DNA from: Candidatus Roseilinea sp. NK_OTU-006
GTDB taxonomy: Bacteria; Chloroflexota; Anaerolineae; J036; Brachytrichaceae
NCBI RefSeq assembly: GCF_012931985.1
Contig: NZ_JAAFGM010000011.1
Coordinates: 30,937-94,936 of the forward strand
Direction of reading: 5' to 3'
DNA length: 64,000 bases
The notes beneath the pieces were generated by a model. It saw nothing but the letters and a program-made list of their open reading frames with translations. It had not been told where the DNA came from and ran no database searches. The position numbers and the translations under genes are program-made. This document shows positions 51,678 to 60,476 of the stretch, one piece after another (positions within the stretch are counted from its first letter, which is position 1; every line of letters begins with the position of its first letter).

Positions 51678-53051
51678 ATGACGGATCTGAACCGGGCGAT
51701 CGCCCTCTACCACGACTTGCTCGACGACGAGACGGCGCGGGCGAGCCATGAGCTGCTCGAGGAACAACAACAGCGCCGCGGGTTGTTTTTCGGCGCGCGC
51801 CCGCTGTGCACGGTGCTGCGCCCGCGCTTTCTGACGCATGAGCAGTATCGCTTTTTGCAGCGCGCCATCGGCGCGGTCATGCCGGCCTTCGCCAAACTAC
51901 ACGCTATCGCGCTGCGCGATGCGCAGTTCCGCGCGCAGTTCATGCTGGCCGACTGGGAAGAAAAGCTGGTCACGATGCCGATGCCCTATCGCGCCAGCAG
52001 TCCGATGGCCCGCATGGACGCGTTCTTCGTCCCGCAGACGAACGAGCTGAAGTTCACCGAGTACAACGCTGAGACGCCGGCCGGCAACAGTTACAACGAC
52101 GCGCTGGGCGACATCATGTTCGGCTCGCCCATCATGCGCAAGTTCGAACGGCGTTACGAAGTGCGGCCGTTGCCCGGCAAGCATCACGTCTTGCATGCGC
52201 TCAACGAGAGCTACCGACAGTGGGGCGGGCGCGAGCGCATGCGCATCTGCATCCTCGACTGGAAGGACGTGCCCACCTATAGCGAGTTCGTCCAATTTGA
52301 CCGGTACTTTAAGGAGCAAGGCTATGAATGCGTGATCGCCGACCCGCGCGAGTGTGAGTACCGCGACGGCAAGTTCTACGCCTATCCAGCCCACGGCTCC
52401 GGGCCGCCGTTGCAGGCGAACGTGATTTACAAGCGCGTGCTCATCACCGAGCTGATCAAGCGGGGCGGGCTGGATCACCCCGTCGTCCGAGCAGTGAAGG
52501 ATCACGCCGTGTGCATGGTCAACCCCTTTCATTGCAAGATCCTGCACCGCAAGACCAGCTTTGCCGTCATCAGCGACGAAGCCAACCGCGAATTGTTCAG
52601 CGAGGACGAGGCGCAGGCGATCGAGCAATTCATCCCTTGGACGCGCAGGGTGGCCGAGCGCTTCACGGTCTATCGCGGCCGGCGCGTGGATCTGCTGCCG
52701 TGGATTGCCCAAAATCGCGAACAGTTCGTGCTCAAGCCGGCGGATGAGTACGGCGGCAAAGGCATCGTGCTGGGTTGGACGGTGACGCCGGACGAGTGGA
52801 ACCAGGCGCTCAGCGCCGCGCTCAACGCCCCCACCATCGTGCAGCAGCGCGTGACCGTGCCGAGCGAGCCCTATCCCAGCTTTGCCGATGGGCATGTGCA
52901 AGTGACTGACCGGATGCTCGACACGAACCCCTACATCTGGTATGGGGAGTATGCTTCGAGCTGCCTGACGCGCCTTTCGACGGCGGCGTTGTTGAACGTG
53001 ACCGCCGGCGGCGGCAGCACGGTGCCGACGTTTGTGATCGAGGAGCGGTGA
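51678..53051 (+). CDS. Circularly permuted ATP-grasp protein
   Basis: The 457-residue protein matches the CP_ATPgrasp family: FTEYNAETPAGNSYND early, FAVISDEANRELF centrally and FVLKPADEYGGKGIVLGW near residue 360, the ATP-binding lysine and glycine-rich loop. In other bacteria these proteins are encoded with alpha-E and transglutaminase-like proteins and are thought to form peptide-like bonds on unknown products. Here neighbours are another ATP-grasp enzyme and a GCS2 ligase. Confidence 0.9.
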   Translation: MTDLNRAIALYHDLLDDETARASHELLEEQQQRRGLFFGARPLCTVLRPRFLTHEQYRFLQRAIGAVMPAFAKLHAIALRDAQFRAQFMLADWEEKLVTMPMPYRASSPMARMDAFFVPQTNELKFTEYNAETPAGNSYNDALGDIMFGSPIMRKFERRYEVRPLPGKHHVLHALNESYRQWGGRERMRICILDWKDVPTYSEFVQFDRYFKEQGYECVIADPRECEYRDGKFYAYPAHGSGPPLQANVIYKRVLITELIKRGGLDHPVVRAVKDHAVCMVNPFHCKILHRKTSFAVISDEANRELFSEDEAQAIEQFIPWTRRVAERFTVYRGRRVDLLPWIAQNREQFVLKPADEYGGKGIVLGWTVTPDEWNQALSAALNAPTIVQQRVTVPSEPYPSFADGHVQVTDRMLDTNPYIWYGEYASSCLTRLSTAALLNVTAGGGSTVPTFVIEER

Positions 53052-53126
53052 CTTTCCCGCCCATGGCGCGCAATAAATCGTCTTGGCTGCCTGCCTTGAT
53101 ACCGGTATTGGCCTGTGAGGATGCCG

Positions 53127-54239
53127 ATGAAACAACCGAGTTTCAACATTGGGATCGAAGAAGAGTATCAAATCGTGGATCCACAGACGCGCGAGCTGCG
53201 CAGCTACATCACGCAGATGATCGCGGACAAGACGCGCACGCTGATGGAGATTGACATCAAGCCGGAGCTGCACCAATCCATCGTTGAGGTCGGCACCAAG
53301 GTGTGCCAGACGCCTGCCGAGGCGCGCGCAGAACTCGTCCGCCTGCGGCGTGGCGTGATAGAGCTGGCCGGCCAGCATGGGTTAAAGATCGTGGCTGCTG
53401 GCACACATCCCTTCTCGAACTGGCTGCACCAGGAAATCACCCCCTTTGAGCGCTACGTCGGCGTCCGGCAAGACATGCAGATCCTTGCCCAACAATTGCT
53501 CATCTTCGGCACCCATGTTCACGTCGGCATCGAAGACCCCGAGATCATGATTGACGTGATGAACGTGGCGCGCTACCTCATGCCGCATATCCTGTGCCTC
53601 TCCACCAGTTCGCCGTTCTGGGTCGGCCAGAACACGGGGTTGATGAGCTACCGCAGCGTGATCTTTCGTAACTTCCCGCGCACCGGCACGGCGCCGCGCT
53701 TCAACTCATACGCCGAGTTTCAGCGCTTCGTGGACACATTGGTCAAGACGAACAGCATCCCCGACGGCACCAAGATCTGGTGGGATCTGCGCCCGAACTA
53801 CAAATACCCGACGTTGGAGATGCGCGTGTGCGACGTATGCACGCGCGTGGACGAGGCGATTTGCATCGCCGCGATCTATCAGGCGATTTGCTACAAGTGT
53901 TGGAAGCTGCGCCGCAGCAACATGACCTTTCGCGTGTATTCCTCGTCGCTGATCGAAGAGAACAAATGGCGCGCCGTGCGCTATGGGCTGGACGGCAAGC
54001 TGATTGACTTCGGCAAACAGGAGGAGTTGCCGGCGCGCGACCTGGTGACCGAGATGATCGAATGGTTCATCGGCGATGTGGTGGATGAGCTGGGCAGCCG
54101 CGACGAGGTCGAATACGCCTACAGGATCATGAAGGAAGGCACCAGCGCCCATCGCCAACTCGAAACGTATCGCCAGACCGGCGATCTCAAAGCGGTCGTG
54201 GATCGCCTGATCCGCGAGACGGAAGAGGGCATCTTGTAA
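53127..54239 (+). CDS. Carboxylate-amine ligase, GCS2 (YbdK) family
   Basis: The 370-residue protein has the glutamate-cysteine ligase type 2 patterns: FNIGIEEEYQIVDP with the catalytic Glu residues, then GTHVHVGIEDPEIMIDVMN and PRFNSYAEFQRFVDTLV, and IWWDLRPNYKYPTLEMRVCDV. These enzymes join an amino group to a carboxylate using ATP. GTG at 53115 and ATG at 53121 are alternative starts; ATG 53127 was chosen from the spacing to GAGG. It is the third ATP-dependent ligase type in a row. Confidence 0.92.
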   Translation: MKQPSFNIGIEEEYQIVDPQTRELRSYITQMIADKTRTLMEIDIKPELHQSIVEVGTKVCQTPAEARAELVRLRRGVIELAGQHGLKIVAAGTHPFSNWLHQEITPFERYVGVRQDMQILAQQLLIFGTHVHVGIEDPEIMIDVMNVARYLMPHILCLSTSSPFWVGQNTGLMSYRSVIFRNFPRTGTAPRFNSYAEFQRFVDTLVKTNSIPDGTKIWWDLRPNYKYPTLEMRVCDVCTRVDEAICIAAIYQAICYKCWKLRRSNMTFRVYSSSLIEENKWRAVRYGLDGKLIDFGKQEELPARDLVTEMIEWFIGDVVDELGSRDEVEYAYRIMKEGTSAHRQLETYRQTGDLKAVVDRLIRETEEGIL

Positions 54240-54245
54240 CTCCCG

Positions 54246-55415
54246 ATGGCCACCCATATCCCGCGCAACTTCAAAGAGATCGCCGGCTTCATGCACGCCG
54301 CGCACGATGACATCCTCGATGCGCTGGGCCGGCACGGCATCACCTTCCCCGACTATCCGACCTTCGACCGGCCGGGCAACCCGCGCGGCGTCGCTGCGGC
54401 CAAAGCGCACCCGATGCAGGGCATCCTGAAGTATCACGGCCTGGCCGACTGGGAATGGCGCATCGCCTTTCTGCCGAGCATCAGCGTCACCAACGACGCG
54501 GCCTATTCGATCACACTGGTCGAATTCGATCCCGACCTGGCGGAGGACGAAGCGATCATCGGCGGGCAGCGCGCGACCGGCCGGGATCTGGAGCGGGTGA
54601 AGCATAGCCTGAACGCTGTGCGCAACGTTGCGGCCATCAAGAGCCACGCGCGCGTGTGGTCGCGCAATGTGGTGGCCGGCGGCGCGTTGCGTGCGGGTAA
54701 AGGGCTGGGCACCAGCGCCAGCGGCTCGGCAGCGCTGGCCATGGCAGCGATCGCCGCGGCATTCGGCGCAGACGCAGTGCAAAACTGGCGTTTCGTCAGC
54801 GCTATGTCGCGCTTGTTGGCCGGCAGCGGCTGCCGCGCTGCCACCGGCGGCGTCTCCCTATGGATGTCCTACCCCGGCATCGCACATGAAAATAGCTTCG
54901 CCGTCCGGCTGGATACGCGCGGCCAATTGGCGAGCATGCGCCTGGTCACCGTGCCACTCGATTCGCGCATCGGCCTGAAAACCGAAAGCGCTCATGCCGA
55001 CGCGCCGAACAGCCCACTCTTCAGATGCTGGATGCGCAACCGGCGCGACGAAGTGCTGCGTTGCATCGAGGCGGTGATGGCTGGGGACTGGCTGACGGTC
55101 GCGCAGATGGCCGAGGCCGACAGCATCACGCTGCACGCGGTGACGATGACCGGCGGCGTCGAACACAAATTATTCGCTTGGGAGCCGGAGAACATCACCC
55201 TGTTCCGCGCCTGCGACGCGCTGCGGGCCGAAGGCGTGCCGGTCTACTTTTCAACCGATACCGGCCCGACGACTGTGCTGCTGACGGATGCGCCGCATGC
55301 GGCGCAGGTGCTCGCCCGCATACGCGCGCTGGGCTTCGACGCCGTTGAGGGCAACATCGCGCCGGGCGCGCAGTTAGTGGATGTGGAATCGGCGCGGGAA
55401 GCGCTGGAGTCGTGA
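54246..55415 (+). CDS. Diphosphomevalonate or phosphomevalonate decarboxylase
   Basis: The 389-residue GHMP-family protein has HPMQGILKYHGLADWEWRIAFLPSISVT (substrate-site Lys), GLGTSASGSAALAMAAI (phosphate loop with Ser), the catalytic Arg in LAGSGCRAATGG and catalytic Asp in FSTDTGPTTVLL. This is the mevalonate-pathway decarboxylase type. In Roseiflexus a relative uses phosphomevalonate instead of diphosphomevalonate, so either substrate is possible. It follows the GCS2 gene by 6 bp, so its isoprenoid role may be linked with the cluster product. No other mevalonate-pathway gene is in the window. Confidence 0.88.
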   Translation: MATHIPRNFKEIAGFMHAAHDDILDALGRHGITFPDYPTFDRPGNPRGVAAAKAHPMQGILKYHGLADWEWRIAFLPSISVTNDAAYSITLVEFDPDLAEDEAIIGGQRATGRDLERVKHSLNAVRNVAAIKSHARVWSRNVVAGGALRAGKGLGTSASGSAALAMAAIAAAFGADAVQNWRFVSAMSRLLAGSGCRAATGGVSLWMSYPGIAHENSFAVRLDTRGQLASMRLVTVPLDSRIGLKTESAHADAPNSPLFRCWMRNRRDEVLRCIEAVMAGDWLTVAQMAEADSITLHAVTMTGGVEHKLFAWEPENITLFRACDALRAEGVPVYFSTDTGPTTVLLTDAPHAAQVLARIRALGFDAVEGNIAPGAQLVDVESAREALES

Positions 55416-55461
55416 GCGCGCGGGGTCGGCCACATCGGTCGGCCCCAGCGACCCCGGCCCC

Positions 55462-56139
55462 TCATCCCTGCCACTTGCGGTACTTCCACAGGGCCTTGAG
55501 GGTGGGCCAGCCATCTGCCGGCGAGAGCTTCTTCTGCTCGTAGCGCGCGTGATAGTGGATCGGCACCTCGGTGATGGTGTAGCCGCGACGTAGGATCTTG
55601 GCGGTGATCTCAGCCTCTACGTCGAAACGCCGACACTCCAGTTGTAGCCCCTGCACCACCTCGCGCGCCATCGTCTTGTAGCACGTTTCCATGTCCCTCA
55701 GCGCCGCGCCGTAGAGCAGATTGGTGGCCAGCGTGACGAGGCGATTGCCCAGCGCCATATACCACTTCTGCGTGCCCAGGTCGCGCACACCGTAGACAAC
55801 CTTGGTCTCGCCGCGCAGGATCGGTGCAATCAGCTTGGCGTAATCGTTGGGATCGTACTCCAGGTCGGCATCCTGGATGATCACGATGTCGCCGCTGACG
55901 TACCGCAGCGCAGTCTGAATGGCGGCGCCTTTGCCGCCGTTGACCTCGTGCCTGATGATTTTCAAGTTGGGGATGTGCGTCTGCGCTTTGAGGATGTGCG
56001 GCGTGTCGTCGTGCGAGCAATCATCTACCAGCACGATCTCTTTCTCCACCGGATCGAGCCTGACATTGGACACACGCTGTAAGATTTCTGCGATGGTGTC
56101 GGCCTCATTGAAGACCGGCATGATGATGGACAGCTTCAC
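55462..56139 (-). CDS. Family 2 glycosyltransferase (dolichol-phosphate mannosyltransferase-like)
   Basis: The 225-residue protein has the GT-A fold start KLSIIMPVFNEADTIAEIL, the Asp residues of VLVDDCSHDDT, the DxD-type QDADLEYDPNDY, and ends without a membrane domain. It resembles enzymes that transfer a sugar from a nucleotide donor to a polyprenyl phosphate, which would supply the GT39-like protein encoded upstream. It is last in the radC-led operon, 3 bp after the dehydrogenase. Confidence 0.93.
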   Translation of the reverse strand: MKLSIIMPVFNEADTIAEILQRVSNVRLDPVEKEIVLVDDCSHDDTPHILKAQTHIPNLKIIRHEVNGGKGAAIQTALRYVSGDIVIIQDADLEYDPNDYAKLIAPILRGETKVVYGVRDLGTQKWYMALGNRLVTLATNLLYGAALRDMETCYKTMAREVVQGLQLECRRFDVEAEITAKILRRGYTITEVPIHYHARYEQKKLSPADGWPTLKALWKYRKWQG

Positions 56140-56142
56140 GAC

Positions 56143-57135
56143 TTAGTATCCTTGGCTAAAGTCTACTTGATTGATCAGCGGCTGACCACGGCTGAATCGC
56201 CTTAAATTCTCTGCGAACAAAGCGGCCGCGCGCGCTTCGTAGTGAGGCGTTTGCCCAGCGATGTGCGGCGTGAGGACGACGCGGTATTCGGCAGCCAATC
56301 GCCATAGCGGGCTGTCGTCCGGCAGCGGCTCTTGCTCGAACACGTCCAGCGCGGCACCGGCGATGCGTCCCTCGGCGATCGCCGAAGCCAACGCCTGCTC
56401 ATCCACCACTGCGCCGCGCCCGACATTGATCAGAAACGCCGTGGGCTTCATCTGCCCCAGCGCGCCTGCGTCCAGCAGGCGCCGCGTCTCCGGCGTGAGC
56501 GGTGCAGCGACCACGACGAAGTCGGATTGTGCGAGCAGCATCGGTAGCTGGTCGCGCCGGATGAACGTGACATCCTCGTCGTGCCGCTCGTCCTCTGTTG
56601 GGATGCGCTTGCGCAACGCGATCACCCGCATGCCGAACGCGCGCGCCAGTCGCGCGACCGCGCGGCCGATCTGGCCATAGCCGATCAAGCCAAGCGTCGC
56701 GCCGCGCAGCTCCATCGGCATGAACGCCGCGCGGTCATCGCGCCATGCGCCGGCCTGCATCATCTTGAAGGCCATCGGGAGCCTGTGCGCCAGCGCCAGC
56801 ATCATCATGAGCGTATATTCGCCGACATTGACGGCATGGATGCCTGCGCCAGTCGTGAGGATCACTTCGCCGGATGCAAAGAGAGGATCATGGATCGCCG
56901 AGTCTACGCCGGCCCAGTGCATCTGCACCCAGCGTAGCTTCGGCGCGGCCGCGCGCGAAGGCAGCTCGCCGTAGGCGTAATACACGTCGGCTGTGGCCAG
57001 AACGTCGGCGGGGATCTCATCGGGTGTTGCCTTGGGGAACGGATGGAAGCGAATGCCCGGCGCGCTTTGCTCGAACAACGCGATCGAATCCGCGCTAAAT
57101 GGGCCTGTTGAAACGATAGTCAGCGGTCGGGTCAT
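56143..57135 (-). CDS. D-2-hydroxyacid dehydrogenase
   Basis: The 330-residue protein has the NAD-binding motif LGLIGYGQIGRAVARLARAFG in outline, then catalytic Arg in NVGRGAVVDE, Glu in LDVFEQEPLP and His in LTPHIAGQT. It reduces or oxidises a 2-keto or 2-hydroxy acid. It is distinct from the dehydrogenase domain in the four-domain fusion. The start MTRPLTIVSTG was chosen because the longer frame would overlap the CAP gene with a family-unlike tail. It lies 35 bp after the CAP gene. Confidence 0.93.
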   Translation of the reverse strand: MTRPLTIVSTGPFSADSIALFEQSAPGIRFHPFPKATPDEIPADVLATADVYYAYGELPSRAAAPKLRWVQMHWAGVDSAIHDPLFASGEVILTTGAGIHAVNVGEYTLMMMLALAHRLPMAFKMMQAGAWRDDRAAFMPMELRGATLGLIGYGQIGRAVARLARAFGMRVIALRKRIPTEDERHDEDVTFIRRDQLPMLLAQSDFVVVAAPLTPETRRLLDAGALGQMKPTAFLINVGRGAVVDEQALASAIAEGRIAGAALDVFEQEPLPDDSPLWRLAAEYRVVLTPHIAGQTPHYEARAAALFAENLRRFSRGQPLINQVDFSQGY

Positions 57136-57170
57136 GCCGTGTGCAAGGTAAAGCAACTCCAGCCATGTGC

Positions 57171-58406
57171 TCACCGGCGTCTTAAGAGCGCAAACACACC
57201 CATCGCGATGACGCCGGCCTGCGCAAGAAGATAGGCCGGGATGATCCATTCCATCGGTAGCGCGCTTGCTTGAGCGGCGTCGAATTGCCGCGCCGCATCT
57301 TCCGGCAGCGAGTTGGGGATTGCAGCAATCGGCTCGGCAGGCAGCAGCGTCGGGGTGGGCGTCGGCCGTATGACCACGATCACCGCTGCCGGCGTTGGCG
57401 GAGGTGAGGGGATGGGCGTGCTGGTTGCTTCGGGGGCTGGGGTAATGACCACAGCCAGGGCGCTGCGGGGATCTGCGGCCGCCGGTGCGCCGGACGCGTC
57501 AACCGGCGATGGCGCAGGCTGCGCCGCGCCGATGGGCTCCGGCGCAGCGATTGCATCTCCAGGCGACATGGGGCGGACGGCGTCGCGCGCATTCGGGTTG
57601 TATTCGATGCTGTCGCTGGCGAGGGTCGTGCGGCCGACGCCGTCGCGCATCTCGACATAGACGGTCTGGTTGCCGGGCTGTCGCGCGAGTGTGAAAGGGA
57701 TGAGCCGCTCCCAGGGCTGCCACTGAGCGCCGACAAAATCCGGCCGATCGCTCAGCCGCACCTCGATCACGCGCCCGATGGCGTTGGCGCTGCCTTCGGG
57801 CACAGCTTCCTCCTGCGTCAACATCACGGCAACCTGTCGTTCGTTTGTCACGGGCGCATCGTCGTTGATGAAGACGGGAAGCAGGTTCGGCTGCGCGCCG
57901 AAGGTCAGCGTCCAGTAGGTGCGCAGGTGGTCTTTGGCGATGCCGATGCCCACCTCGCGCAGCTTCGGGCTGAGCACGACGCGCCGCTGCCCCTCATCGC
58001 TCAAGAAGAAGGCCAGCGCTTCCTCGAAGGTGCCCTGCCCGGCGTAGAGGCTTTCTGCCCAGATGCGCTGTTGCGGCCAGGCTGCGTAGCCCGTCGCTTC
58101 GATGCGTTGGCGCGGCGAAGAGCCGTCGGATCCCGTCTCGTCTATGAATCCTTTGCTGGCCATGTCGTCGCTGTGGCGCTGAGCGGCTTGGTCCAAGAGC
58201 GGATTCCAGGCGAGCGGCGGCACGCCATTGTTGCGTCGCGCTGCGTTCAACTGCGTGAGCGCGTCCAGCTTCTCTGGCGATTGGCCAGCGACGGGCGCGG
58301 GGGGGGCGGCGCACAAGCACGTGAGGAGCGCTGCGCCCAGTGCGCGCAGCGCCGCGCGCCGGGCTTCGTTTAAGGCGCTCCTGGCGTTGAGCGCGTGAGC
58401 GATCAT
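57171..58406 (-). CDS. CAP-domain (SCP/PR1) protein with C-terminal membrane anchor
   Basis: The 411-residue protein has a signal peptide (LRALGAALLTCLCAAPPAPVAGQ), a CAP domain at about residues 45-175 (LTQLNAARRNNGVPPLAWNPLLDQAAQRHSDDMA in outline, then REVGIGIAK), a beta-rich middle part, a Pro/Ala/Thr-rich stretch at about 280-360, and a C-terminal helix (WIIPAYLLAQAGVIAMGVFALL). CAP domains occur in secreted proteins with varied binding or protease-like roles. It overlaps the GT39-like gene by 4 bp. Confidence 0.9.
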   Translation of the reverse strand: MIAHALNARSALNEARRAALRALGAALLTCLCAAPPAPVAGQSPEKLDALTQLNAARRNNGVPPLAWNPLLDQAAQRHSDDMASKGFIDETGSDGSSPRQRIEATGYAAWPQQRIWAESLYAGQGTFEEALAFFLSDEGQRRVVLSPKLREVGIGIAKDHLRTYWTLTFGAQPNLLPVFINDDAPVTNERQVAVMLTQEEAVPEGSANAIGRVIEVRLSDRPDFVGAQWQPWERLIPFTLARQPGNQTVYVEMRDGVGRTTLASDSIEYNPNARDAVRPMSPGDAIAAPEPIGAAQPAPSPVDASGAPAAADPRSALAVVITPAPEATSTPIPSPPPTPAAVIVVIRPTPTPTLLPAEPIAAIPNSLPEDAARQFDAAQASALPMEWIIPAYLLAQAGVIAMGVFALLRRR

Positions 58407-60472
58407 GGCGTCGTCACCTCCACTTCGCCGAGCTGCACCGCCTCGCCTAGCGCGTGGCCGCCGCGATAGGCGGTGAGACGTCGGCCGGTTGCGGGATCAT
58501 AGACGCCGACCAGGACGCGATACGCGCCAGGCGGCAGATCGGCCGGCGCGATCATGGCGTGCGCGTCGCGCTGGGTTTCGCCAAGCGGCCATCGCGTCAT
58601 CGGCAGCCGCACGTTCAGCGGCTGCCGGTCGCTCTGAAAGACCGGCCGATCATCTGCGCCGGCCACGTGCACGAACACCTTGTAGTCGGTGCGCGGGGAT
58701 TGCTCGGTGGCCCACTCCAGGATGACGTAGAACCAATCGCCGGCCTGCGCACGCGCGCGTTGCCAAGATCGCCGCAGCGCGATGCGCTCGCCCTCCGGCG
58801 CGCCGAAGACGACGCCGACGTCGCGGAAGTCGGGGCGCGCAGCCGGCCGCCTGGTGACGTGATAGAGCGGCAGACGCATCTGAGCGAAGTTGTACTCGCC
58901 GGCCTCGTAGCCGTTCGGCCATAGTGTGGATTCGATGAACCGCTGCGGGTCCACCACGTCGTCTTGCCACAACATCAATCGCACGCGCTGCGGTTGTCGG
59001 GCGTTCAACGCTTCGAGCACAGGCTCGTCGTCGGAGAGCACGCCGTGCAACCCTGCCGGTAGGGCGACGAGGCTGTCGTCATGCTCCCTGGGCCAGTAGT
59101 ATGTCACGGCGAAGTGATCGCGCGACATGATCACAAGGTCGCCTGGCCTCAGCGCTTCCACCACATGTCGGACGGCGTCGCGGATGTCCTCGCGCTGAAG
59201 CGCCGGATCGCTCAGGTAAGCGCGGAGCGCGGGCAGCCACATTGTGCCGATGAGCAGCACCGCTGTGGCGCCCGAAGTTAGGGGGGCAATGCGACGGACG
59301 AGGGGCGATGCGTGGCCGGCGCCTAGTGCGCCGGACGCGCCGAACAACGCGCATGCCATCGGCGCAACGTAGATGAGGTAGCGCGGGTGAAATACCGAGC
59401 GGTAGGGATAAACGACGCGCACGGCGATCGTCGCGGCCAGCAACGGCCCGACGATCAACGCAAGCAACACGGCCAGCTCACGCCGGCGATGCTGGGATGC
59501 CATGCCGGCGATACCCAGCGCGCCCGCGCCGGCCAGCAGCCATGCCCAGCTGTCAGTCAACGGCCAGCCCAGCCCGCCGCCGGCAAAGCTGCGCATCCAC
59601 TCCAGCAGCCGGCCGCTGATCGTGTTGAGGGGGAAGGAGAAACCATCGTCGTAGGCGAAGCCCACCGAAGCAATCAGCAGCCAGGGGACAAGCAAGGCGA
59701 TGACGCTGGTCGCCGCGATGAGAAATTGAAGATAGCGCGTTAAGGCCAGGGCAGGTTTCTCGCGCTGCGACGCGATCAACACGGCGAGGCAATGAGCCGG
59801 CAGTAGAAAGATGGCGTAGTAGTGGCTGTAGGTCGCAAGCGCCAACAGCGCCGCCGACGTGATGAGATCGCCCCGATGCGATGTCTGGAAGGCCGAAGGC
59901 GCAGCACGTGCCATGGGGCAAGGCATCCCTGCGTGCATCTTGCGGCTTCCGTCCTGCGTTGCGCGCCGCAGCCAGCGCCATAGCCAATAGCTCGACGCAG
60001 TGCATAGCGCCGCGATGAGCGCGTACATGCGCGTCTCCTGCGCATACCACACCGCAAACGGGCACACCGCGTAGAGCGCTCCGGCGATGAGCGGCGCCAA
60101 CCCGCGAAGTGTGGCGGATAAACACGCCGTCGGTGAGGCGACTTCGAGGCCGCGCAGCCAGGCGCGCGTGAAAATTACGACCAGCGCGACGGTAGCCGTA
60201 TCGGCTACGGCGGAAATGAAGCGCAGCGCGAACTCTGATTGGCCGGCCAGCCCAATCCAGACGTGCAGCAGCGCGTAGTAGAGTGGCGGGCTGCGGTCGC
60301 CCGCTGTGGTCAGCGCCATCTCGACCAGCGGCATGCGCGCCAGGTGCCATGACCAGCCTTCGTCGAACCATAGGCTTTGCGCGTCGAGGCTGTACACGCG
60401 CAAAAGCCAGGCGCCAAGCAATAGGCCCGCCGTAAGCGCATGCGCACTCCTGGCGCTCGAAACCGGTCGCAT
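58403..60472 (-). CDS. GT39/ArnT-like polytopic membrane glycosyltransferase
   Basis: The 689-residue protein has about a dozen hydrophobic helices, with the first outside loop carrying LWFDEGWSWHLARMP, the acidic catalytic motif of the GT-C fold, and SPPLYYALLHVWIGL after it. A soluble C-terminal domain of about 250 residues follows. It probably transfers a sugar from a polyprenyl-phosphate donor to a protein or lipid outside the membrane. The start MRPVSSARS lies 4 bp after radC; the longer frame would overlap it. It is coupled to the CAP gene by an ATGA overlap. Confidence 0.88.
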   Translation of the reverse strand: MRPVSSARSAHALTAGLLLGAWLLRVYSLDAQSLWFDEGWSWHLARMPLVEMALTTAGDRSPPLYYALLHVWIGLAGQSEFALRFISAVADTATVALVVIFTRAWLRGLEVASPTACLSATLRGLAPLIAGALYAVCPFAVWYAQETRMYALIAALCTASSYWLWRWLRRATQDGSRKMHAGMPCPMARAAPSAFQTSHRGDLITSAALLALATYSHYYAIFLLPAHCLAVLIASQREKPALALTRYLQFLIAATSVIALLVPWLLIASVGFAYDDGFSFPLNTISGRLLEWMRSFAGGGLGWPLTDSWAWLLAGAGALGIAGMASQHRRRELAVLLALIVGPLLAATIAVRVVYPYRSVFHPRYLIYVAPMACALFGASGALGAGHASPLVRRIAPLTSGATAVLLIGTMWLPALRAYLSDPALQREDIRDAVRHVVEALRPGDLVIMSRDHFAVTYYWPREHDDSLVALPAGLHGVLSDDEPVLEALNARQPQRVRLMLWQDDVVDPQRFIESTLWPNGYEAGEYNFAQMRLPLYHVTRRPAARPDFRDVGVVFGAPEGERIALRRSWQRARAQAGDWFYVILEWATEQSPRTDYKVFVHVAGADDRPVFQSDRQPLNVRLPMTRWPLGETQRDAHAMIAPADLPPGAYRVLVGVYDPATGRRLTAYRGGHALGEAVQLGEVEVTTP

Positions 60473-60476
60473 TGGG

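Noticed and set aside
51897..53378. Minus-strand open frame of 493 codons across the CP_ATPgrasp and GCS2 genes
   Set aside because: It spans two real genes of the opposite strand and their gap, has no recognisable domain and is rich in His, Arg and Ala as expected of a shadow.
55422..55455. GGGGTCG/CGACCCC inverted repeat between the decarboxylase and GT2 genes
   Set aside because: The 20 nt loop and absence of a T-run make it a weak terminator candidate; the GC-rich spacer produces such matches by chance.
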